Source: Pseudomonadota bacterium | Lineage (GTDB): Bacteria; Pseudomonadota; Alphaproteobacteria; Rhizobiales; Rhizobiaceae | Length of the DNA: 5,227 nucleotides | Assembly: GCA_023419995.1 (NCBI GenBank) | Contig: JAEZXF010000062.1 | Location: 1 to 5,227, forward strand | Reading direction: 5' to 3' | In this document: one piece after another, positions 1 through 5,227 of the stretch | How the letters are laid out: the number at the start of each line of letters is the position of its first letter | Position numbering within the stretch: position 1 is the stretch's first letter | Notes under the pieces: generated by a model | Told to the model about the DNA's origin: nothing | Database searches by the model: none | What the model saw: only the letters and a program-made list of their open reading frames with translations | Program-made: the position numbers and the translations under genes

Positions 1-989
1 TGCTGAAGGAGCACCTTCACACCCGCGAGAAGGCCGGCCTGTTCGACATCTCGCACATGAAGCTCATCCTGGTGATCGGCCCCGAGGCGGCGAAGGCGCT
101 GGCGTGCGCCTGCCCACTCGACCCGGCGGTGCTGGAGGAGAGCCAGTCGAAATACACCTTCCTGCTGAACGACCGGGCCGGCATCCTCGACGACCTGATC
201 GTCACCCGGCTCGGCGACGAGCGCTTCATGGTCGTCGCCAATGCCGGCAACGCCGCCGCCGACGCCGCGCGCATGACCGAGGTGGCGCAGGCCTTCGACG
301 CCACGGTCGAGCCGCTCGACCGCGTCTTCCTCGCGCTTCAGGGGCCGGCCGCGGAGGCCGCGCTGGCAAAGGCGGGCCTGTCGCTCGGCCATCTGACCTT
401 CATGCACGGCGTCGAGCCGAAGCCGGGCTGGTTCGCCAGCCGCTCGGGCTACACCGGCGAGGACGGTTTCGAGGTGGCGCTGCCGCTGGACCAGGCCGAA
501 GCCTTCGCCACCGCGCTCGTCGCCGACGAGACCGTCGAATGGATCGGCCTCGCCGCGCGCGATTCGCTCCGGCTCGAAGCGGGGCTGTGCCTGCACGGGC
601 AGGACATCACGCCCGACACCACGCCGGTCGAGGCCGGACTGATGTGGGCGATCGCCAAGCCGGTGCGCGAAGCGGGCGGCTTCATCGGCGCGGAGGCGCT
701 GAAGGCGGCGATCGCCGCCGGACCGCAGAGGAAGCGCGTCGGGCTGAAGCCGGAAGGCCGCCAGCCCGTGCGCGCCGGCGCCGAACTGTTCGACGCCGAC
801 GGCAACCCCGCCGGCACCGTCACCTCCGGCGGCTTCGGCCCCTCGGCCGGCGCGCCGGTGGCGATGGGCTATGTCGCAGCGGCGCTCGCCCAGCCCGGAA
901 CCCAGCTTTTCGCGGAGGTGCGCGGCAGCCGCGTGCCCGTCGCCGTCCACCCCCTTCCCTTCACGCCGCATCGCTACCGCAAAGGATGA
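1..989 (+). CDS. gcvT: Aminomethyltransferase, glycine cleavage T protein (5' end outside window)
   Basis: T protein takes the aminomethyl group from the lipoyl arm of H protein, releases ammonia and passes the one-carbon unit to tetrahydrofolate, giving 5,10-methylene-THF in the cytoplasm. The frame is open from the first complete codon at position 3 through 328 residues to TGA at 987-989. The ATG at 57 is internal: the codons before it read [18 protein letters not shown], a typical GcvT N-terminal segment, so roughly 30-40 residues are missing to the left. Family marks, numbered from the first visible codon: FDISHM (14-19), the DDLIV strand with the Asp pair at 63-64 (region of the folate-site Asp), GYTGEDG (149-155), RDSLRLEAG (186-194), and the C-terminal [11 protein letters not shown]. 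The C-terminal beta-barrel domain is present and ends normally. It is the first visible gene of gcvTHP, ending 5 bases before gcvH. The family call is firm; the start cannot be seen. Confidence 0.97.
   Translation, partial: LKEHLHTREKAGLFDISHMKLILVIGPEAAKALACACPLDPAVLEESQSKYTFLLNDRAGILDDLIVTRLGDERFMVVANAGNAAADAARMTEVAQAFDATVEPLDRVFLALQGPAAEAALAKAGLSLGHLTFMHGVEPKPGWFASRSGYTGEDGFEVALPLDQAEAFATALVADETVEWIGLAARDSLRLEAGLCLHGQDITPDTTPVEAGLMWAIAKPVREAGGFIGAEALKAAIAAGPQRKRVGLKPEGRQPVRAGAELFDADGNPAGTVTSGGFGPSAGAPVAMGYVAAALAQPGTQLFAEVRGSRVPVAVHPLPFTPHRYRKG
981..986 (+). promoter_or_regulatory. Ribosome binding site of gcvH
   Basis: The sequence AAAGGA at 981-986 lies inside the last codons of gcvT, 8 bases before the ATG at 995. 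This spacing supports 995 as the gcvH start. A rival in-frame ATG at 986 would overlap the gcvT stop as ATGA, but the purine tract would then sit directly against the start codon with no spacer. Confidence 0.7.
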
Positions 990-994
990 TCCTC

Positions 995-1363
995 ATGGCA
1001 ACGATCTACTACACCGAAGACCACGAATGGCTCAGCGTCGAAGGCGGCATCGCGACGGTCGGCATCACCGACTACGCGCAGGAGCAGCTCGGCGACCTGG
1101 TCTTCGTCGAGCTTCCCGAGGTCGGCCGCGGGCTCTCCAAGGGCGACGCGACCGTGGTGGTCGAGTCGGTGAAGGCGGCGTCCGACGTCTATGCCCCCGC
1201 CGACGGCGAGATCACCGCAGTCAACGAGGCACTGGCCTCCGACCCGTCGCTGGTTAACACCGCGCCGCATGCCGGCGGCTGGCTGTGGAAGCAGACCCTC
1301 GCAGACGAGAGCCAGCTCGAAGGCCTGATGGACGAGGCCGCCTACAAGGCCCATATCGGCTGA
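995..1363 (+). CDS. gcvH: Glycine cleavage system H protein (lipoyl carrier)
   Basis: H protein is the mobile carrier of the complex: its lipoyl-lysine accepts the aminomethyl group from P protein, presents it to T protein, and is re-oxidised by lipoamide dehydrogenase. The gene encodes 122 residues, close to the usual 120-130. The N-terminus [13 protein letters not shown] contains the family's DHEWL motif. The lipoylation site is in [15 protein letters not shown], with the modified Lys at position 60 in the classical ESVKA context. The PSLVN segment (85-89) and the GWLWK stretch (95-99) are also typical. Start 995 was chosen because AAAGGA lies 8 bases upstream and the product begins at the usual place; starting at 986 would add only MIL. 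The same frame is open far upstream across gcvT (to 104), but that stretch is an arginine- and alanine-rich shadow of gcvT and not a fusion. It lies between gcvT and gcvP and is almost certainly co-transcribed. Confidence 0.98.
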   Translation: MATIYYTEDHEWLSVEGGIATVGITDYAQEQLGDLVFVELPEVGRGLSKGDATVVVESVKAASDVYAPADGEITAVNEALASDPSLVNTAPHAGGWLWKQTLADESQLEGLMDEAAYKAHIG

Positions 1364-1366
1364 GGA
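1362..1366 (+). promoter_or_regulatory. Ribosome binding site of gcvP
   Basis: GAGGA at 1362-1366 overlaps the gcvH stop codon (1361-1363) and leaves a 7-base spacer to the gcvP ATG at 1374. This close stop/SD arrangement suits translational coupling of gcvH and gcvP, which is an inference. Confidence 0.7.
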
Positions 1367-1373
1367 ACACGCA

Positions 1374-4175
1374 ATGACCGAAAGACAGACAGGCTTCATC
1401 GACCGCCATGTCGGCCCCCACGCCGCGGACGTGCGGGCCATGCTGGCGACGCTGGGCGTCCCCTCGCTGGAAACGCTGATCTCGCAGACCGTGCCGCAGT
1501 CGATCCGGCTCGACCGGGCGCTCGACCTACCGGCCCCCGCGAGCGAGGCCGAGGCGCTGGCCGCGCTTTCCGAAAAGATGAACCGGAACAAGGTGCTGAA
1601 GAGCTTCATCGGCGCGGGGTATCATGGCGTGCATGTGCCGCCGGTCATCCAGCGCAACATGTTCGAGAATCCCGCCTGGTACACCGCCTACACGCCCTAC
1701 CAGTCCGAGATCAGCCAGGGGCGGCTCGAGCTCCTGTTCAACTTCCAGACGCTGGTGTCGGAGCTGACGGGCCTGCCCGTAGCCTCCGCCTCGCTGCTCG
1801 ACGAGGCGACGGCCGTAGCCGAGGCCATCGGCATCGCGCTGCGCCACCATCGCGACAAGCGCAGCGGGGTCGTCCTCGCCGGCGAGCTTCATCCGCAGGT
1901 GCTCGACGTCGCGAAGACGCGCGCCGACCCGCTCGGCATCCGCATCGGCACCGGCGAGATCGGCGAGGACACCGCTGCCCTGATCGTGCCGTGGCCCGAC
2001 ACCTTCGGCGTCTATGGCGACCATGGCGAGGCCATCGCCAAGGCACAGGCCGTTGGCGCGATCATCGTCTTCGTCGCCGACCCGCTGGCCCTGACGCTGA
2101 CCGAGGCGCCGGCGGCGCTCGGCGCCGACATCGCCGTCGGCTCGATGCAGCGCTACGGCGTGCCGATGGGCTTCGGCGGGCCGCACGCCGCCTATTGCGC
2201 GGTGTCGGACAGGCTGACCCGGCTGATGCCCGGCCGTCTCGTCGGCCAGTCGACCGACGCGCACGGCCGCCCCGGCTTCCGCCTCGCGCTCCAGACGCGC
2301 GAGCAGCACATCCGCCGCGACAAGGCCACCTCCAACATCTGCACCGCGCAGGCGCTCCTCGCCAACATGGCGACGGCCTATGCGATCTGGCACGGGCCCG
2401 CGGGCCTGCAGACCATCGCGCGGCGCGTCAACGGGCTGGCGGCGCGGCTTTCCGCCGGGCTGAAGGCGGCCGGCATCGCCGTCGCCGGCGACGTCCTCTT
2501 CGACACCGTGACGGCGACGGTTCCCGGCAAGGCGAAGGACATCGCCGCCCGGGCCGAGGCGGCCGGCATGCTGTTGCGCGTCCTCGACGGCGACCGCGTC
2601 GGCGTGTCCTTCGACGAGACCTCGACGGAAGCCGACCTCGCCGCCATCGCCGGCCTGTTCGGCGCGGGCGCCCCGGCGAACGCCGACGGCACGCTGCCCG
2701 GCAAGCCGCGCGGGGACGGGTTCCTGACCCAGCCCGTCTTCCACGAGAACCGCTCCGAGACGGAGATGATGCGCTTCCTGCGCCGGCTGGCCGACAAGGA
2801 CCTGGCGCTCGACCGGGCGATGATCCCGCTCGGCTCCTGCACCATGAAGCTCAACGCCGCCGCCGAGATGATGCCGGTGAGCTGGCCCACGGTCGCCAAC
2901 CTGCACCCGTTCGCGCCGGCCGCGCATTCGACCGGCTACAAGGCGATGACGGACGACCTCGAGGCGTGGCTGTCCGAGATCACCGGCTTCGACGGCGTCT
3001 CGCTCCAGCCGAACGCCGGCAGCCAGGGCGAATATGCCGGGCTGATCGCCATCCGCCGCTACCACCTGTCGCGCGGCGATGCGGGCCGCACCGTCTGCCT
3101 GATCCCCTCCTCCGCCCACGGCACCAACCCGGCGAGCGCAGCGATGGCGGGCATGGACGTGGTCGTGGTCAAGTGCACGGAGGACGGCGACATCGACGTC
3201 GGCGACCTCAAGGCCAGGGCCGCGCAATATGCCGACCGGCTGGCGGCGCTGATGATCACCTACCCCTCGACGCACGGCGTGTTCGAGGAAGGCGTGCGCG
3301 ACATCTGCGCCGTGGTGCACGAGCACGGCGGGCAGGTCTATCTCGACGGCGCCAACCTCAACGCCCTGGTCGGGCTGGCGCGGCCGGGCGACATCGGCGC
3401 CGACGTGTGCCACATGAACCTGCACAAGACGTTCTGCATCCCGCACGGCGGCGGCGGCCCCGGCGTCGGCCCGATCGGCGTCAAGGCGCATCTGAAGCCC
3501 TTCGTGCCCGGCCATGTCGAGCTCGGCACCGGCCATGCCGTGTCGGCGGCGCCGTTCGGCTCGGCCTCGATCCTGCCGATCACCTGGATGTACATCCGCA
3601 TGACGGGTGCTGCCGGGCTGAAGCGGGCGACCGAGACGGCGATCCTGTCGGCGAACTATGTGGCGGAGCGGCTGAAGGGCCACTATCCGGTGCTCTATGC
3701 CGGCCGCAACGGCCGCGTCGCGCACGAATGCATCCTCGACACCCGCGTGCTGAAGGCCTCGTCGGGCATCGGCGTCGAGGACATCGCCAAGCGGCTGATC
3801 GACTACGGCTTCCATGCGCCGACCATGTCGTTCCCCGTCGCCGGCACGCTGATGGTCGAGCCGACCGAAAGCGAGCCGAAGCGCGAGCTCGACCGCTTCA
3901 TCGAGGCGATGATCGGCATCGCCGGCGAGGCGGCCAAGGTGGAAAAGGGCGAATGGCCGAAGGACGACAACCCGCTGGTCAACGCGCCGCACACCGTGGC
4001 CGAGGTGATGGCCGACACGTGGAGCCACGCCTATCCGCGGTCGGTCGCCGCCTTCCCGGACGGGAATGCCGACTTCGCGGCCAAGTACTGGCCGCCCGTC
4101 TCGCGGGTCGACAATGTCGGCGGCGACAGGAACCTCGTCTGCGCCTGCCCGCCGGTCGAGGCGCTGGCAAGCTGA
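1374..4175 (+). CDS. gcvP: Glycine dehydrogenase (decarboxylating), P protein, single-chain type
   Basis: P protein is the PLP enzyme that decarboxylates glycine and transfers the remaining aminomethyl group to the lipoyl-lysine of H protein. The 933-residue product is the fused, single-chain form; some bacteria instead carry split GcvPA/GcvPB subunits. It is slightly shorter than E. coli GcvP (957). The N-terminal half starts with FIDRHVGP (8-15) and contains [20 protein letters not shown] and [18 protein letters not shown], typical of the PLP-free half. The C-terminal catalytic half opens with [11 protein letters not shown] (484-494), then AHGTNPA from 581, THGVFEE around His634, YLDGANLN with Asp658 as the probable pyridine-nitrogen partner, and the PLP Schiff-base Lys685 in [16 protein letters not shown], followed by the Gly-rich loop (692-697). 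No key residue is missing. The start has GAGGA 7 bases upstream. It is the last gene of the operon; a hairpin follows the stop within 10 bases. Confidence 0.98.
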   Translation: MTERQTGFIDRHVGPHAADVRAMLATLGVPSLETLISQTVPQSIRLDRALDLPAPASEAEALAALSEKMNRNKVLKSFIGAGYHGVHVPPVIQRNMFENPAWYTAYTPYQSEISQGRLELLFNFQTLVSELTGLPVASASLLDEATAVAEAIGIALRHHRDKRSGVVLAGELHPQVLDVAKTRADPLGIRIGTGEIGEDTAALIVPWPDTFGVYGDHGEAIAKAQAVGAIIVFVADPLALTLTEAPAALGADIAVGSMQRYGVPMGFGGPHAAYCAVSDRLTRLMPGRLVGQSTDAHGRPGFRLALQTREQHIRRDKATSNICTAQALLANMATAYAIWHGPAGLQTIARRVNGLAARLSAGLKAAGIAVAGDVLFDTVTATVPGKAKDIAARAEAAGMLLRVLDGDRVGVSFDETSTEADLAAIAGLFGAGAPANADGTLPGKPRGDGFLTQPVFHENRSETEMMRFLRRLADKDLALDRAMIPLGSCTMKLNAAAEMMPVSWPTVANLHPFAPAAHSTGYKAMTDDLEAWLSEITGFDGVSLQPNAGSQGEYAGLIAIRRYHLSRGDAGRTVCLIPSSAHGTNPASAAMAGMDVVVVKCTEDGDIDVGDLKARAAQYADRLAALMITYPSTHGVFEEGVRDICAVVHEHGGQVYLDGANLNALVGLARPGDIGADVCHMNLHKTFCIPHGGGGPGVGPIGVKAHLKPFVPGHVELGTGHAVSAAPFGSASILPITWMYIRMTGAAGLKRATETAILSANYVAERLKGHYPVLYAGRNGRVAHECILDTRVLKASSGIGVEDIAKRLIDYGFHAPTMSFPVAGTLMVEPTESEPKRELDRFIEAMIGIAGEAAKVEKGEWPKDDNPLVNAPHTVAEVMADTWSHAYPRSVAAFPDGNADFAAKYWPPVSRVDNVGGDRNLVCACPPVEALAS

Positions 4176-4182
4176 CGGAAAG

Positions 4183-4207
4183 GGCGTCCGCGGCCGGCGC
4201 GGACGCC
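4183..4207. terminator. Probable bidirectional terminator hairpin between convergent operons
   Basis: A perfect inverted repeat with a 10-bp stem (4183-4192 against 4198-4207) and a 5-base loop fills most of the 31-base gap between the gcvP stop and the stop of the minus-strand TPR gene. The right arm ends on the last base of that gene's TAG. The flanks are only weakly T-rich: TACCCCTT after the hairpin on the plus strand and CTTTCC after it on the minus strand. It is therefore a strong stem without a classical U-tract. Position and symmetry favour a shared terminator for gcvTHP and the tad operon; activity is inferred. Confidence 0.6.
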
Positions 4208-4677
4208 TACCCCTTCTTCAGGAGCTCCAGGTTGGCGTCGACCAGCCGCGTGTCGGCCATGCCGGCTCGCGCTTCCATGAACAGCTCGCGCGCCTTCTTC
4301 CGGTCGCCGCGCAGGTAGTGGGAATAACCCATGTTGCTGACGAGCTTGGGCCGGCGACCGGCAAGCTGCACCGCCTGGCCGTAGGCGCGGTCGGCGAAGT
4401 CGAAGCGGCCGAGCTGGTCGTAGGACGCGGCCAGCCCCATCCAGCCCTCGGCGCTGCCGGCGTCGAGCTCGACGGCCTTGCGGAAGTGTCGTTCGGCCAG
4501 CCCGTAGTTCGCCTCGCGGAAATGGGTCCGCCCGGCGGCGAGCTCGCTCGCGCCGGGGCTCTTCAGCATCGGCCCGGTCGAGGTCGTCTCCATCGTGTCG
4601 ATGGCCGCCGTCTGGCAGCCCGACAGGAGGAGAATGCCGCACAGCGCGGCGGCCATCAGTGATTTCGTGCCCGGCAT
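4207..4677 (-). CDS. tadD: TPR-repeat lipoprotein, TadD-like Flp pilus assembly protein
   Basis: A 156-residue protein with a lipoprotein signal peptide: MPGTK, a hydrophobic stretch (residues 7-18) and the lipobox LSGC with the lipidated Cys at 21. Gln follows the Cys, so the E. coli Asp+2 inner-membrane retention signal is absent and outer-membrane sorting is plausible. After a Ser/Thr-rich linker (about 22-43) come three tetratricopeptide repeats, roughly 44-75 (ANYGLAERHFRKAVELD), 76-108 (AASYDQLGRFDFADRAYGQA) and 110-143 (GYSHYLRGDRKKARELFMEA). TadD proteins are TPR lipoproteins needed for Flp pilus assembly, possibly helping the secretin; that role is known for the family and inferred here from the adjacent tadC. 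The start at 4677 has AAGGGGG (minus strand, 4685-4691) with a 7-base spacer and gives a complete signal peptide. The protein is shorter than better-known TadD proteins of about 250 residues, so the exact symbol is less sure than the TPR-lipoprotein call. It is probably the last gene of the tad operon. Confidence 0.85.
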   Translation of the reverse strand: MPGTKSLMAAALCGILLLSGCQTAAIDTMETTSTGPMLKSPGASELAAGRTHFREANYGLAERHFRKAVELDAGSAEGWMGLAASYDQLGRFDFADRAYGQAVQLAGRRPKLVSNMGYSHYLRGDRKKARELFMEARAGMADTRLVDANLELLKKG

Positions 4678-4729
4678 ACCCCTGCCCCCTTGCCCGCATC
4701 GCGGGTCGTGCGGACGATAGCGCCTGCGG

Positions 4730-4759
4730 CTTAAACTTCGGTGCGGATGGAGCGGAAAA
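4730..4759 (-). promoter_or_regulatory. Weak candidate promoter for the TPR lipoprotein gene
   Basis: Within the 133-base gap between tadC and the TPR gene (4678-4810), the minus strand reads TTTTCC (4754-4759), an 18-base spacer, then TTTAAG (4730-4735, 4 of 6 matches to TATAAT). The -10-like box lies about 50 bases upstream of the ATG. The -35 match is poor, so this is a low-confidence suggestion that the gene may be transcribed separately from tadC. A small hairpin (CCCGC-ATC-GCGGG, 4693-4705) lies between this site and the ribosome binding site. Confidence 0.2.
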
Positions 4760-4810
4760 CTGCATCCCGCGCGGCAAGGACCCGTTAAGGATGACGCGGT
4801 CGGGGGCCGG

Positions 4811-5227
4811 TCAGTTGCCCATGTTCATGCGCACGATCAGCGGGATGATCGCCACCATCAGCACCACCGGCAGGATGCAGACGGTGACCGGCACCGACAT
4901 CTTCGCCGGCAGCGCGTGGGCCTTTTCCTCGGCCAGCGACATGCGCTTGTGGCGCATCTCGTCGGAGAACACCCGAAGCGCACCCGAAAGCGAGGTGCCG
5001 AGCTCCTTCGACTGCTGGAGCAGCGTCGCGAAGGAACGCACCTCGTCGAGGCTCAGCCGGTCGGCGAGCGATTTCAGCGCCCCGTCGAGGCTGCGGCCGG
5101 CGCGCAGCTCGATCGAGACGAGCCGCAGGTTCATGGCGAGCGCCGGATAGGTCGGCTCCAGCTCCTTCGACACCCGCTCGATGCCGGACTCCATGCTCAT
5201 GCCGGCGTCGGAGCAGACGATCATCAG
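4811..5227 (-). CDS. tadC: Type II/Tad secretion platform protein TadC, C-terminal part (5' end outside window)
   Basis: TadC, with TadB, forms the inner-membrane platform on which the TadA/CpaF ATPase drives Flp pilin assembly. The frame is open from the right edge and gives 138 residues ending at TGA (4811-4813). The ATG at 5222-5224 is internal, since a Leu codon in the same frame precedes it and the family N-terminal half is missing. The visible part is most of one T2SSF domain: it starts at VCSDAGMSMESGIERVSKEL (4-23 of the visible chain), continues with the cytoplasmic helical bundle including LLQQSKELGTSLSGALRVFS and DEMRHKRMSLAEEKA, and ends with a hydrophobic transmembrane segment at about 111-132 and the short tail RMNMGN. 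The LGTSL..AL...DEMR..R...AEEKA..LP pattern favours TadC over TadB or a GspF protein. Family members are about 320-330 residues, so more than half lies outside. The downstream neighbour on the same strand is the TPR lipoprotein gene. Confidence 0.93.
   Translation of the reverse strand: MMIVCSDAGMSMESGIERVSKELEPTYPALAMNLRLVSIELRAGRSLDGALKSLADRLSLDEVRSFATLLQQSKELGTSLSGALRVFSDEMRHKRMSLAEEKAHALPAKMSVPVTVCILPVVLMVAIIPLIVRMNMGN

Noticed and set aside
104..994. Upstream extension of the gcvH frame across gcvT, suggesting a 419-residue fusion.
   Set aside because: The extension is an arginine-rich shadow of gcvT. The H-protein fold is complete from 995, with its own ribosome binding site.
990..1373. 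Possible glycine riboswitch near the gcv genes.
   Set aside because: The gcvT-gcvH and gcvH-gcvP gaps are 5 and 10 bases, far too short. A riboswitch would normally precede gcvT, which begins outside the window.
1527..4028. An 833-codon open frame on the minus strand opposite gcvP.
   Set aside because: Its codons align base for base with gcvP codons, so a stop arises only where gcvP uses TTA, CTA or TCA, which are rare in GC-rich genes. It ends exactly at a CTA leucine codon of gcvP (1527-1529). The product is a low-complexity run of Arg, Ala, Gly, Asp and Val with no recognisable domain.
1991..4318. A 775-codon plus-strand frame overlapping gcvP and running past its end.
   Set aside because: It is an off-frame reading of gcvP, very rich in Arg, Ala, Gly and Pro, with no family motif, while the gcvP frame carries every catalytic motif of P protein.
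4031..4777. A 248-codon minus-strand frame spanning the TPR gene and the end of gcvP.
   Set aside because: It conflicts with the clear signal peptide and TPRs in the neighbouring frame and has arginine-rich, low-complexity content typical of GC-rich shadow frames.
4659..5150. A 163-codon plus-strand frame opposite tadC and the intergenic gap.
   Set aside because: It is mostly the antisense of tadC, Ser- and Arg-rich, without a domain or convincing ribosome binding site. The tadC frame matches its family well.

Overview
The window is GC-rich bacterial DNA that is almost entirely coding. Protein style (GcvT with the C-terminus [11 protein letters not shown], a single-chain GcvP, and a Tad pilus module with a small TPR lipoprotein) points to an alphaproteobacterium, most likely Hyphomicrobiales (rhizobia and relatives). 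That placement is inference from remembered family resemblance, not a database search.

Positions 1-4175, plus strand: the glycine cleavage operon gcvT-gcvH-gcvP. gcvT enters from the left edge without its N-terminus. It is separated from gcvH by 5 bases, and gcvH from gcvP by 10 bases, with a Shine-Dalgarno sequence in front of each downstream gene. The three genes encode the aminomethyltransferase (T), the lipoyl carrier (H) and the PLP-dependent decarboxylase (P). Together with lipoamide dehydrogenase (L protein, not in the window) they convert glycine plus tetrahydrofolate and NAD+ into CO2, ammonia, methylene-tetrahydrofolate and NADH. The operon promoter and any glycine riboswitch would lie left of the window. 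The gene junctions are too short to hold one.

Positions 4176-4206: a 31-base convergent junction. A perfect 10-bp inverted repeat there probably acts as a shared terminator.

Positions 4207-5227, minus strand: the tail of a Tad/Flp pilus (tight adherence) operon. Transcription runs from the right edge: the C-terminal half of TadC (inner-membrane platform protein), a 133-base gap, then a 156-residue TPR lipoprotein of TadD type. The rest of the tad cluster should continue beyond the right edge.

I see no RNA genes, insertion sequences, CRISPR arrays, prophage genes or broken genes. The region reads as two ordinary chromosomal operons meeting tail to tail, and I found no convincing sign of a previously undescribed system. 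The observations most worth a look are the shared hairpin terminator, the tadC-TPR gap with possible regulatory signals, and the small TPR lipoprotein itself.
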